A stretch of 14,944 nucleotides of DNA, from assembly GCA_902782955.1 (NCBI GenBank), contig CACZPD010000145.1:1-14944 (forward strand), read 5' to 3'. The notes under the pieces were generated by a model. It was not told the origin of the DNA, did no database searches, and worked only from the letters and a program-made list of their open reading frames with translations. Both the position numbers and the translations under genes were made by a program. Below are positions 1 to 6,513 of the stretch, piece by piece (within the stretch, counting starts at the first letter, position 1; every line of letters begins with the position of its first letter). This DNA is from an uncultured Erysipelotrichaceae bacterium (GTDB taxonomy: Bacteria > Bacillota_I > Bacilli_A > Erysipelotrichales > Erysipelotrichaceae).

Positions 1-1937
1 CCGCCGGCGATGATCACCGGCAGTTTGTCCGCCGGCATTTCCCGGATCATATCCCGGAAGACATCCTTTGCGTCCAGTTTGTTCTGATGCACGACCATCC
101 TGTCCTGCGAAGCAGAATATGCCCGCAGCCGTTCATCGATGATCTCTTCATAAGTCCTGTTTTCCAGCTCCTGCTTCAGTTTTTTCATTTTCCGCGCAAA
201 AGCCTTTTTTCCTTCTTTCAGCACTTCTTCCTCAGCCGCGCACATCTTCTTCAGATCATCCGGTCTGAGTTCCAGCAGTTTTTCAAGCGCCAGCTCTTCA
301 TCGATGGAATCCGTGCCGTATAACGCAGCGCCGTCCGTTCCCTGCACACAGCGTATGCCTGCCTTCAGATATTCCTTCAGGGGATGTTCCTTCAGGGCGC
401 TGAGGTTGTTCAGGCGTACGTTGGATGTGATCTGGAATTCCAGGACGGCATTGCAGTCCAGGATCGCCTGGATCAGTTTCTTTCCCTTCGGCGTCTTCAG
501 ATTCGCGGTATACAGTCCGTGACCGATGCGGATATGCGGCATCTTCTGTCCCGGTTCCAGTGAGTTTTTGACGCACATGACGCTGTTGTACACATTGTCA
601 CGCAGACTGTCATTCTCACCGGCATGGATCCGGATGACAAAAGACGGATCTTCTTTGCTCATATGCACGATGCTTTGGATGACCGGCTTCAGGTCCATGA
701 TGTCATTCATCTCTTCACCGACGAAATCACTTCCCGCCACATACGGGTCCATCATGACAGAATGCAGCACCGCCAGATTCTCATCCAGGTAATCATATGC
801 CGTGACCTGGTCCTTGATGATGGTCAGCGGTATACGCCGGATCGCGCACAGGAAACGGATCATGACGCCTGTCTCTTCATAGATATGCGGCATGACTTCA
901 TGGATCTCTTTTAGCATCTTCACAGACGCGTCCTTCTTCACGAGCGTCGTATCCGAGATCTCGGCATACTCGACGCCCTGCTGCGCATACCCGCGGGCGA
1001 TCCAGAGCAGTTTATTCTGGAACAGGGAGTTATTCATATAACGGGGATCTTCATGATCCTCCATCATTTTCAGCAATGTGTTCCGGATATCCTCATCCGG
1101 TATTTTTTCTGTTTTAACAATGCGGATCCTGTCTTCGGAAGGAATACCCTTGGTAAACACATACCTGTACAGGTAGACTTTCTCCAGGTTGGTAAACACA
1201 GCCTGTCCGTCCTTCAGCACTGCCAGGGATGCACGGATGCGCGGGATGTTGTATGCCGCGTTGTCAAGGTTATGCAGGATCAGGTCCGCAAAGTTGATAA
1301 ATGTATTATCTTCGATCTTCCGCTTCAGGTACTTGCCGGTCAGTCCGGAATCCGCAAACTGTTCCTCTGCCTTCTTCCGTCTTTCCTCCAGCAGTTTTCC
1401 CTGCCTTTCCGTATATTTCAGATCCAGCTTCCTGATGTAATACAGGGGATAGCGGATCTGATGAAAGATACCAAGCGCGATCAGGATATCCGGTGCCAGG
1501 TTGGCATTCATATGGGTATGGAGGTCCGTCCTGAATTTGCATTCCCGCAGGATGTATGTCTTCAGCACAGTCTTCTCGATACCCGGACGGTAGTTCTTCG
1601 TCTGGCTCATCAGCGTCTTGGAAATGGAAGGAATGGATGCCTTCATTTCCACTGTCCCGTCGGGATAGATATTCGCTACTTTCGTGTTGTCCATCCGGAA
1701 AATATAGACTTTCCGGTTCGACCCGTCGATATAGCACGGAATCGTGCCTTCCACGATCTTCAGACCGTTCTCATCAAAGGAGATCGGCATATGACAGAGT
1801 TTTGCAAGGTTGGTGATCAGGTTGCCAGTATGATGATTCGGCGTGCGCAGGACATAAGAAAGGACCTCGTCCTTCATGTACAGTTCCACGATAATATCCT
1901 TTTCCTGATCCAGATAAAACTTTCCAAACTGACGCAT
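1..1937 (-). CDS. Adenosine-deaminase-like metal-dependent hydrolase, large form (3' end beyond window)
   Basis: I read this frame directly; it stays open for 645 codons to the left edge, so the C-terminus is missing. The middle carries amidohydrolase/adenosine deaminase signatures in order: HTH metal pair at H140 and H142, HAGEN at 438-442 (H438, catalytic-type E441), RIGHG at 470-474, TSNV at 504-507, EHPL at 517-520 and GTDGAALYGT at 533-542. The family normally has Asp-Asp at the last motif; here it is D535-G536, so the metal-binding Asp is kept but its substrate-contacting neighbour is lost. Residues 1-130 are an extra N-terminal region. A charged helical stretch (about 560-630) leads into a new strand (LPVIIAGG, 639-646), which suggests another domain beyond the edge. 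The start at 1937 is chosen because GGGGGA lies 5-6 nt upstream and the promoter TATAAT is too close to the alternative ATG at 1955. Deamination of a purine nucleoside or nucleotide is likely but the substrate is unknown. Confidence 0.82.
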   Translation of the reverse strand, partial: MRQFGKFYLDQEKDIIVELYMKDEVLSYVLRTPNHHTGNLITNLAKLCHMPISFDENGLKIVEGTIPCYIDGSNRKVYIFRMDNTKVANIYPDGTVEMKASIPSISKTLMSQTKNYRPGIEKTVLKTYILRECKFRTDLHTHMNANLAPDILIALGIFHQIRYPLYYIRKLDLKYTERQGKLLEERRKKAEEQFADSGLTGKYLKRKIEDNTFINFADLILHNLDNAAYNIPRIRASLAVLKDGQAVFTNLEKVYLYRYVFTKGIPSEDRIRIVKTEKIPDEDIRNTLLKMMEDHEDPRYMNNSLFQNKLLWIARGYAQQGVEYAEISDTTLVKKDASVKMLKEIHEVMPHIYEETGVMIRFLCAIRRIPLTIIKDQVTAYDYLDENLAVLHSVMMDPYVAGSDFVGEEMNDIMDLKPVIQSIVHMSKEDPSFVIRIHAGENDSLRDNVYNSVMCVKNSLEPGQKMPHIRIGHGLYTANLKTPKGKKLIQAILDCNAVLEFQITSNVRLNNLSALKEHPLKEYLKAGIRCVQGTDGAALYGTDSIDEELALEKLLELRPDDLKKMCAAEEEVLKEGKKAFARKMKKLKQELENRTYEEIIDERLRAYSASQDRMVVHQNKLDAKDVFRDMIREMPADKLPVIIAG

Positions 1938-1956
1938 ATCTTCCCCCGCTGCCATG

Positions 1957-1985
1957 ATTATATTCGTTATCTGCCCGAAAATCAA
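1957..1985 (-). promoter_or_regulatory. Sigma-A promoter of the deaminase-like gene
   Basis: On the minus strand TTGATT (1985-1980) and a perfect TATAAT (1962-1957) are separated by exactly 17 nt. Transcription would start near 1950, leaving a leader of about 13 nt that holds the GGGGGA ribosome site of the ATG at 1937. The -35 box lies in the T-tract of the upstream operon's terminator. Confidence 0.75.
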
Positions 1986-2010
1986 AAAAGCCCGCAGTTA
2001 TGCAGGCTTT
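1984..2010 (-). terminator. Intrinsic terminator of the PTS operon
   Basis: Read on the minus strand, AGCCTGC and GCGGGCT form a 7-bp stem (one G-U pair) around ATAACT, followed by six T. It begins about 20 nt after the IIA stop codon and closes the IIB-IIB-IIA transcript. Confidence 0.85.
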
Positions 2011-2030
2011 CAGACATTTTTACGCTGTGA

Positions 2031-2342
2031 TCAGCCGTTTACCTTCTTGTATAAAGCAACGAACTTTTCAGCCAGGATTCCGAATGCTTCAGCACTCATG
2101 AGCTGGTCCTCTGCGTGTGTGAGCAGTAATGTCATTTCGATCTTTTCGCCGTTTGCCATTGCTGTCAGCATGTCATGGTGAGCGTTGTGTCCGCCGTTGA
2201 AAGCTTCTTTGCCTTCTTCGATCATCTTTTCAGCTTCTTCGTAATTGCCTTCAGCTGCAGCGTCGATAGCGCCGATGTAGCAGGAACGAGCTGTTCCAAC
2301 GTTTGCGATAATGTTAAAAGCGACTAATTCTGTACCTTCCAT
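2031..2342 (-). CDS. PTS lactose/cellobiose-family IIA component
   Basis: This 103-residue protein accepts phosphate from HPr and passes it to a IIB partner in sugar uptake. It matches the all-helical, trimeric lactose/chitobiose IIA family over full length: a FNIIANVGTARS segment at 9-20, AH-rich middle, and the motif THAEDQLMSA at 75-84. H76 is the expected phospho-acceptor and D79 the expected central metal ligand, by analogy with H78 and D81 of lactococcal IIA-Lac. It is the last gene of the operon, 2 nt after the second IIB gene, so translational coupling is likely. No IIC is encoded nearby, so the sugar cannot be deduced. Confidence 0.93.
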   Translation of the reverse strand: MEGTELVAFNIIANVGTARSCYIGAIDAAAEGNYEEAEKMIEEGKEAFNGGHNAHHDMLTAMANGEKIEMTLLLTHAEDQLMSAEAFGILAEKFVALYKKVNG

Positions 2343-2344
2343 TA

Positions 2345-2650
2345 TTATTCTCCCATCATTTTCTTTGCAATTTCAATTGTTCCCTTGCCGTCCATTAAGC
2401 CGTACAGTCTCATCGGAATGTCACTGATCTTATAGTCCGGGTGCTGTTTTTTCAGTTTGTCGAGTGCATAGCGAACCTGAGGTCCAAGAAGGATGACGTC
2501 AGCTAACGGTGCCTTCTCATCAAAATCACCTAATGAGTATGCAGCGATTTCATAGTCGAGCCCCTGAGCTGCAGCTGCTTCCTTCATCTTGTTGACGAGC
2601 AAGCTGGTAGACATACCTGCTGCGCAGAATAATGTTACTACTTTAGACAT
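2345..2650 (-). CDS. PTS lactose/cellobiose-family IIB component (second copy)
   Basis: A 101-residue cytoplasmic phosphocarrier that takes phosphate from IIA onto a cysteine and donates it to the sugar at IIC. The signature FCAAGMSTSLLVNKM gives a phospho-Cys in the N-terminal loop (about residue 9), and LLGPQVRYAL is the usual second motif. The start at 2650 is chosen over an in-frame upstream ATG at 2680 because AAGGAG sits 6 nt before it and the upstream start lacks a ribosome site. By hand count it is about two-thirds identical to the IIB encoded just upstream, so the pair arose by duplication. The 77-nt gap between the two holds a strong hairpin. Confidence 0.93.
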   Translation of the reverse strand: MSKVVTLFCAAGMSTSLLVNKMKEAAAAQGLDYEIAAYSLGDFDEKAPLADVILLGPQVRYALDKLKKQHPDYKISDIPMRLYGLMDGKGTIEIAKKMMGE

Positions 2651-2683
2651 TCTATTCTCCTTTTCTAGCCTTTGCTTCAAGTA

Positions 2684-2713
2684 TTAAGACAACAACCGAA
2701 GTTGTTGTCTTAA
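2684..2713 (-). promoter_or_regulatory. Intercistronic 13-bp hairpin with cUUCGg loop
   Basis: The arms 2684-2696 and 2701-2713 are perfect inverted repeats of 13 nt. In the mRNA orientation the four-base loop is UUCG closed by C-G, the exceptionally stable tetraloop type. It lies between the two IIB genes, 14 nt after the first stop codon. Only a couple of U residues follow, so full termination is unlikely. Partial termination, a processing site, or protection of the upstream mRNA 3' end are all possible. Confidence 0.85.
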
Positions 2714-2727
2714 TTGATTTAGAAGAA

Positions 2728-3027
2728 TTATTCTCCCATTAATTTTTCAGCGATTGCAATTGCGCCTTTGCCGTCCATCAGACCATAGATACGCATGTCG
2801 ATGAAATCGATCGGCTTGTCCGGATAAGCTTTTTTAACCTTATCGAGAGCGAAACGAACCTGTGGGCCGAGGAGGATGCAGTCAGAATCAGCACCCTTGT
2901 CTAATTCGTTCAGAGAGTAAGCGTTGATGTCATAGTCAGCGCCTTTCTTCTGTGCTTCTTCTCTCATTTTGTTAACGAGAAGAGAAGTGGACATGCCTGC
3001 AGAGCAGAATAACGTGATTTTTTTCAT
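2728..3027 (-). CDS. PTS lactose/cellobiose-family IIB component (first copy)
   Basis: A 99-residue IIB phosphocarrier and the first gene of the operon. The N-terminal FCSAGMSTSLLVNKM holds the expected phospho-Cys at residue 8, and CILLGPQVRFALDKV and YGLMDGKG follow in the usual order for this family. AAGGAAGGG lies 8 nt before the ATG. Its cre-bearing promoter is about 60 nt upstream. A second, closely related IIB follows after a strong hairpin; two single-domain IIB proteins sharing one IIA may serve different IIC permeases, which is an inference. GC is visibly lower here than in neighbouring genes, which may reflect codon choice for high expression. Confidence 0.93.
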   Translation of the reverse strand: MKKITLFCSAGMSTSLLVNKMREEAQKKGADYDINAYSLNELDKGADSDCILLGPQVRFALDKVKKAYPDKPIDFIDMRIYGLMDGKGAIAIAEKLMGE

Positions 3028-3086
3028 TATTTAATCCCTTCCTTTTCTTTAATGAACACCTTCCGGTGAATCATGATTCTGTATTT

Positions 3087-3115
3087 AGAATAATACGAAA
3101 ACGCTTTCATTTCAA
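3087..3115 (-). promoter_or_regulatory. PTS operon promoter
   Basis: On the minus strand TTGAAA (3115-3110) and TATTCT (3092-3087) are 17 nt apart. The predicted start is near 3080, giving a leader of roughly 50 nt before the first IIB gene. A catabolite-responsive element fills the spacer. Confidence 0.65.
3096..3110 (-). promoter_or_regulatory. cre site (CcpA operator)
   Basis: The minus-strand sequence ATGAAAGCGTTTTCG matches the Gram-positive cre consensus WTGNAANCGNWNNCW at all but the final base. It lies between the -35 and -10 boxes, where bound CcpA/HPr-Ser-P would block RNA polymerase. The operon is therefore probably repressed when a preferred sugar is present. Confidence 0.8.
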
Positions 3116-3152
3116 TAATATTTTTTTCGGTCCCTAAACATTCTGAAACAGA

Positions 3153-3170
3153 TTACATACACGCATGTAA
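3153..3170. promoter_or_regulatory. Possible operator: inverted repeat TTACAT-N6-ATGTAA
   Basis: Perfect 6-bp arms flank a 6-nt spacer, about 40 nt upstream of the PTS -35 box and about 100 nt upstream of the VanZ promoter. The rest of the 262-nt intergenic stretch (3028-3289) holds the PTS promoter and cre, a 12-bp palindrome GAATCATGATTC at 3068-3079, and the VanZ promoter. No regulator gene is present to match the repeat. Confidence 0.35.
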
Positions 3171-3254
3171 ATGAGTACATCATCACAGGTGCCGGAGCTC
3201 GTTTTTTCTGTTTTCCCGGCGTCTCTTCACAGCAAATCTTAATCATTCCCGCGA

Positions 3255-3283
3255 AAGACACATCGCCCATACCGTGATATAGT
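3255..3283 (+). promoter_or_regulatory. Candidate promoter of the VanZ-like gene
   Basis: TATAGT (3278-3283) is preceded at 17 nt by AAGACA (3255-3260), a weak -35. The predicted start of transcription, 6-7 nt past the -10, falls on the ATG at 3290. Confidence 0.5.
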
Positions 3284-3289
3284 GTGGGC

Positions 3290-3817
3290 ATGGAAATTCT
3301 GCCTGACCTGATCGTATTATGCACAGCGTTTTATTTCTGTGTGTTCCGGAAACGCAAAGACAGGAGCCTGCGCGCTGTTCTGCCGGGTCTTTTGTTCTTT
3401 CTCTATATCATCCTTGTTTTCAATATTACTTTAATGCCGTTTTTCACACGCATACCGGATGCCTTTTCCGGCAGCCACAGTTTCAATCTCAGGCCGTATA
3501 TCGACCTGGTCCTCAAACGCGGTGACTATAAACGCCAGATCATCCTGAATATCCTGATGTTCGTTCCTTTCGGCATCCTGTTCCCGGCCGTAAGAAAAGC
3601 CTCCTTTGTGAAAACTGTTCTGTACGGAGGCCTCTTTTCCCTGATGATCGAAATACTGCAGTTCCTTTTAAGCACCCGGATCGCCGACATCACCGACCTC
3701 ATCAACAATACCGCCGGCGCCTTCATCGGCGCCGTGCTCTGGTTCGTGATCCTGAAGCCGTTTGTGTCACTCTTCGTTCATAAGGACGCTGCCGCCGATA
3801 AACTCCCTGACGATTGA
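3290..3817 (+). CDS. VanZ-family membrane protein
   Basis: This 175-residue integral membrane protein has about four to five hydrophobic segments (roughly 3-18, 29-50, 84-101, 108-127 and 141-163). VanZ hallmarks are present: NLRPYID at 66-72, NILMFVPFGILFP at 87-99, the SLMIEILQ helix at 117-124 and the acidic-polar DITDLINNTAGAFIG at 133-147. The founding member raises teicoplanin resistance in enterococci; for most homologues, including this stand-alone one, the role is unknown but is thought to be in the envelope. The ATG at 3290 is preferred over the GTG at 3284 because no ribosome site precedes either and the ATG coincides with the predicted transcription start. Its last 51 nt overlap the end of the converging kinase-like gene. 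Confidence 0.88.
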   Translation: MEILPDLIVLCTAFYFCVFRKRKDRSLRAVLPGLLFFLYIILVFNITLMPFFTRIPDAFSGSHSFNLRPYIDLVLKRGDYKRQIILNILMFVPFGILFPAVRKASFVKTVLYGGLFSLMIEILQFLLSTRIADITDLINNTAGAFIGAVLWFVILKPFVSLFVHKDAAADKLPDD

Positions 3818-5434
3818 CTGGTTCGGGATAATGCTGTCATCCTCCATCTCCACGAAGCACTGCAGGAATGCCAGCATCCGCTGCGCTTCCGGATATGCAG
3901 GCGACGTCTGCGGGATCTGTTCCAGAAGCGGTCTTGCGTAACGCTTCAAAGCGGATAATTCATACAGACACTGTGAGTTGAAGAATACATCTGCTTCCGT
4001 GTTGAACGGGAAGATGTATTTTTCTTCGCCTGCCCGCACGGACGGCCAGCCGGTGATCGTCGTAACGGCGTCCCTGCCCCTGGTGCGGTGATCCCGTACG
4101 ATCCGGCGGATCATGCGCGCGTCGGTCGTGGGGATGCGGTGATGCGTATCGATATTCAGCTGTGTCAGCGGGCTGATATAGATCTTGAACTTTTCATCAT
4201 CATTGATGCCTTCCGTCAGACGCGGGTTCAGTCCGTGTATGCCTTCAATAACGATCGGCTGTGATTTTTCAATGGATGTGATGCGCCTGCCGAATACCTT
4301 CTTTCCCGTAATGAAGTCAAACTCCGGGATATCCACTTTCTTCCCTGCCAGCAGCTGGTTCATCTGCTCGGTGAACAGGCCGATATTGACTGCTTCCAGA
4401 CATTCGAAGTCTTTGTTGCCGTTCTCGTCCGGGATCATCTCGTCCCGGTTGAGGAAATAATCATCCGTGCCGAGATACAGCGGGCGCAGACCGCGCACCC
4501 GGAGCTGGATGCACAGGCGTTTGGCGAATGTCGTTTTCCCGCTGGCGGAAGGTCCTGCGATCAGGATGATCCGCTTTCTCTCCGCTGCGATCTGCCCGGC
4601 GATCTCGGCGATCTTCTTTTCATGCAGGGCTTCGCTGACCAGTACCAGTTCCTTGTATTCCCCGTCACCGATTTCGGCATTCAGGTCTGCCGCGTAGTGT
4701 ACATTCATGATCTTGTTCCACTGCGTCTCTTCGGAAAAAGCGTCATACAGCAGACGCTGTTCCTGATACGGCGGGACGCGGTCCGGATACAGCCTGTGCG
4801 GGAACCTGAGCAGGATGCCGTTGCGGTAGCGGCGCAGCTGGAACAGGTCGATCTTGCCGGTGGACGGCAGGACGATCGTATACGAGATATCCGTCTCGTC
4901 ATCCAGCGTGCACAGATACGCGTTCGTCAGGTCCGGCGCGCTTTCCAGCAGGCTGACCAGATAGTTGTTCCCGTTGTCGCGGAAAAAGCGGATCGCTTTG
5001 TCACGCGTCATTTTCTTTTCCACAAACGGGATATCCTCCATCACCAGGTCATGCATGCGCTTTTCGATCTCGGCGATCTTCTCGTCCGAAGGATTGCCCC
5101 TGCGGATAGTGGTGAACAGGCCTTTGCTTAAGGAATTTGCAACTGCGACGCGCACATCTTTTCCCAGCACATCATGCACTGCCTTTACATACAGCAGGAT
5201 CAGCGAAGACTGGTACGCCATGTTGGCATACGGGTCCACGATATCCAGCAGTTCCACATCAGCGTCTTCCCCGATCATTTCATACAGCTGCTTTTCCACG
5301 CCGTTGATCCGGCAGAAATAGACCGGATGGGGACAGTGATCCTCATGATCCCTTACGATTTTCTGGGCTGTGACTTCTTTATCATAATTCAGTTCTTCCC
5401 GCTTCCCGTCGGGAAACAATACTTGAAGTTTCAT
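3767..5434 (-). CDS. TGS-SAD-uridine kinase-like fusion (nucleoside kinase family)
   Basis: A 555-residue cytoplasmic protein. The N-terminus (1-65) resembles a TGS domain, with LFPDGKR at 6-12. Residues 70-250 resemble the threonyl-tRNA synthetase second additional domain, including FRDNGNNY at 151-158. The C-terminal part is a uridine kinase/phosphoribulokinase-type P-loop kinase: Walker A GPSASGKT at 294-301, LGTDDYFLNRDE at 321-332, a VIEGIHGLNP strand, and THHRIPTTDARMIRRIVRD. This architecture is known from Firmicutes and from the Thermotoga TM0751-type proteins, usually annotated as a nucleoside kinase; the true substrate is uncertain. The ATG overlaps the TGA of the upstream GNAT-MsrA gene (ATGA), and the ribosome site AGGAGGAAG lies in that gene's last codons, so translation is coupled. 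The 3' end overlaps the converging VanZ gene by 51 nt. Confidence 0.88.
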   Translation of the reverse strand: MKLQVLFPDGKREELNYDKEVTAQKIVRDHEDHCPHPVYFCRINGVEKQLYEMIGEDADVELLDIVDPYANMAYQSSLILLYVKAVHDVLGKDVRVAVANSLSKGLFTTIRRGNPSDEKIAEIEKRMHDLVMEDIPFVEKKMTRDKAIRFFRDNGNNYLVSLLESAPDLTNAYLCTLDDETDISYTIVLPSTGKIDLFQLRRYRNGILLRFPHRLYPDRVPPYQEQRLLYDAFSEETQWNKIMNVHYAADLNAEIGDGEYKELVLVSEALHEKKIAEIAGQIAAERKRIILIAGPSASGKTTFAKRLCIQLRVRGLRPLYLGTDDYFLNRDEMIPDENGNKDFECLEAVNIGLFTEQMNQLLAGKKVDIPEFDFITGKKVFGRRITSIEKSQPIVIEGIHGLNPRLTEGINDDEKFKIYISPLTQLNIDTHHRIPTTDARMIRRIVRDHRTRGRDAVTTITGWPSVRAGEEKYIFPFNTEADVFFNSQCLYELSALKRYARPLLEQIPQTSPAYPEAQRMLAFLQCFVEMEDDSIIPNQSIVREFIGGSVLMNEE

Positions 5435-6411
5435 AACTTCCTCCTGTTCAGTGCCCGGATCTTTTCCATTTCTTCAAATGCGATATGGCAGTAGCCGTCC
5501 GGGTGTTTTTCCAGATAATTCTGATGATATTCCTCCGCTGTCCAGAAATTCTTCAGCGGTTCCAGTTCCGTATAAAAGTTTTCGTATTTTTTCTTTTCTG
5601 CCGCAAAGATCGCTTTCAGTTTCTCCCTGTCGCTTTCGTCCGTGTAGTAAACGCCTGTCTGATACTGTGTACCGATATCATTTCCCTGCCGGTTTTTCAC
5701 CGTCGGGTCAATGCAGAGGAAGAAAGCTTCCAATATCGTATCCAGTGACAGCGTATCCGGATCATACAGGATCCGCACCGCTTCCTTATAGCCTGTTTCA
5801 TTCCGGCATACTTCCTCATATACCGGGGCTTCCGTGTTCCCGTTGGCGTAGCCGGTGCTGGTATGCTTTACACCGTCAAGCAGTCTGAATGCCCGTTCAA
5901 GTCCCCAGAAACAGCCGCCCGCGAGGATGATCTCCTTTTCACTTCCCGCATGCGTTTCCATCTCTTTGGTTTCTTTCAGATAATGGGCATAATACCGCAG
6001 TCCGTTCTCTTCCCTGACCCGCTCATAGCCGTTATGTTCCAGGACCCGGACAGACCATTCGTTGTCTGTCCTTGTCTTAGCGGTGATCTTCCGGATATGT
6101 TCATGTTCATGCAGATATTTCGTAAGCAGGAAGACCGCGTCCTTTGCGTATTTCTGATTGCGGTATTCCGGCATGATGCGGTAGCCGATCTCAGCGGAAT
6201 GTGCTTCTATATGGAACACCTCGATAAACCCTATGATCATGCCGGTATCGATGACCATGATGACGCCTTCCCGCTCCATGGATACGGAGAGATATTCTTC
6301 GGCTTTTTCCTTTCCGATCCCCTTTCCGAAGACAGCAGAAAAAGCTTCTGCGTCCTCAATACGCAGTCTGCGCAGTGTCATTCTGTCGGAGCGGATCTTT
6401 TCTTCCAGCAT
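5431..6411 (-). CDS. msrA: GNAT acetyltransferase fused to peptide methionine sulfoxide reductase MsrA
   Basis: A 326-residue two-domain protein. Residues 1-145 are a RimJ/RimL-like GNAT N-acetyltransferase: DRMTLRRLRIEDAE at the start, EIGYRIMPEYRNQKYAKDA at 74-92 as the acetyl-CoA loop, and VRVLEHNGYERV at 121-132. Residues 158-326 are MsrA, which reduces methionine-S-sulfoxide in proteins. They carry GCFWG at 166-170 with catalytic C167, a YEEVC motif at 198-202, IDPT, NRQGNDIGTQY at 240-250 and GYC at 306-308. C202, C233 and C308 are candidates for resolving the disulfide. No frameshift or stop separates the halves, so the fusion is encoded. It follows the tex terminator, so it needs its own promoter; a weak extended -10 (TGC-TACTAT, 6458-6450) is the best candidate. 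Only the GNAT half's substrate is unknown. Confidence 0.9.
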   Translation of the reverse strand: MLEEKIRSDRMTLRRLRIEDAEAFSAVFGKGIGKEKAEEYLSVSMEREGVIMVIDTGMIIGFIEVFHIEAHSAEIGYRIMPEYRNQKYAKDAVFLLTKYLHEHEHIRKITAKTRTDNEWSVRVLEHNGYERVREENGLRYYAHYLKETKEMETHAGSEKEIILAGGCFWGLERAFRLLDGVKHTSTGYANGNTEAPVYEEVCRNETGYKEAVRILYDPDTLSLDTILEAFFLCIDPTVKNRQGNDIGTQYQTGVYYTDESDREKLKAIFAAEKKKYENFYTELEPLKNFWTAEEYHQNYLEKHPDGYCHIAFEEMEKIRALNRRKL

Positions 6412-6474
6412 ATGCTTATCTTTTCATGATTGGTGAAGCTGCTGATATAATAGTAGCACGAAAACCCCTCCCGG

Positions 6475-6510
6475 AAAAAACAAAAGAGATCCCTGCGGGA
6501 TCCCTCTCTT
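6475..6510 (-). terminator. Intrinsic terminator after tex
   Basis: On the minus strand GATCCC-GCA-GGGATC forms a 6-bp core extended by about five or six pairs, some G-U, and is followed by TTTTGTTTTTT. It starts a few nucleotides after the tex stop codon. Confidence 0.85.
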
Positions 6511-6513
6511 GCA

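Noticed and set aside
1053..2030. 325-codon open frame on the plus strand
   Set aside because: It is antisense to the deaminase-like gene, whose motifs are clear, and crosses the terminator and promoter; no ribosome site or recognisable domain.
2651..2680. Upstream in-frame ATG (2680) for the second IIB gene
   Set aside because: No ribosome site precedes it, while AAGGAG is ideally placed for the ATG at 2650, and family members begin there.
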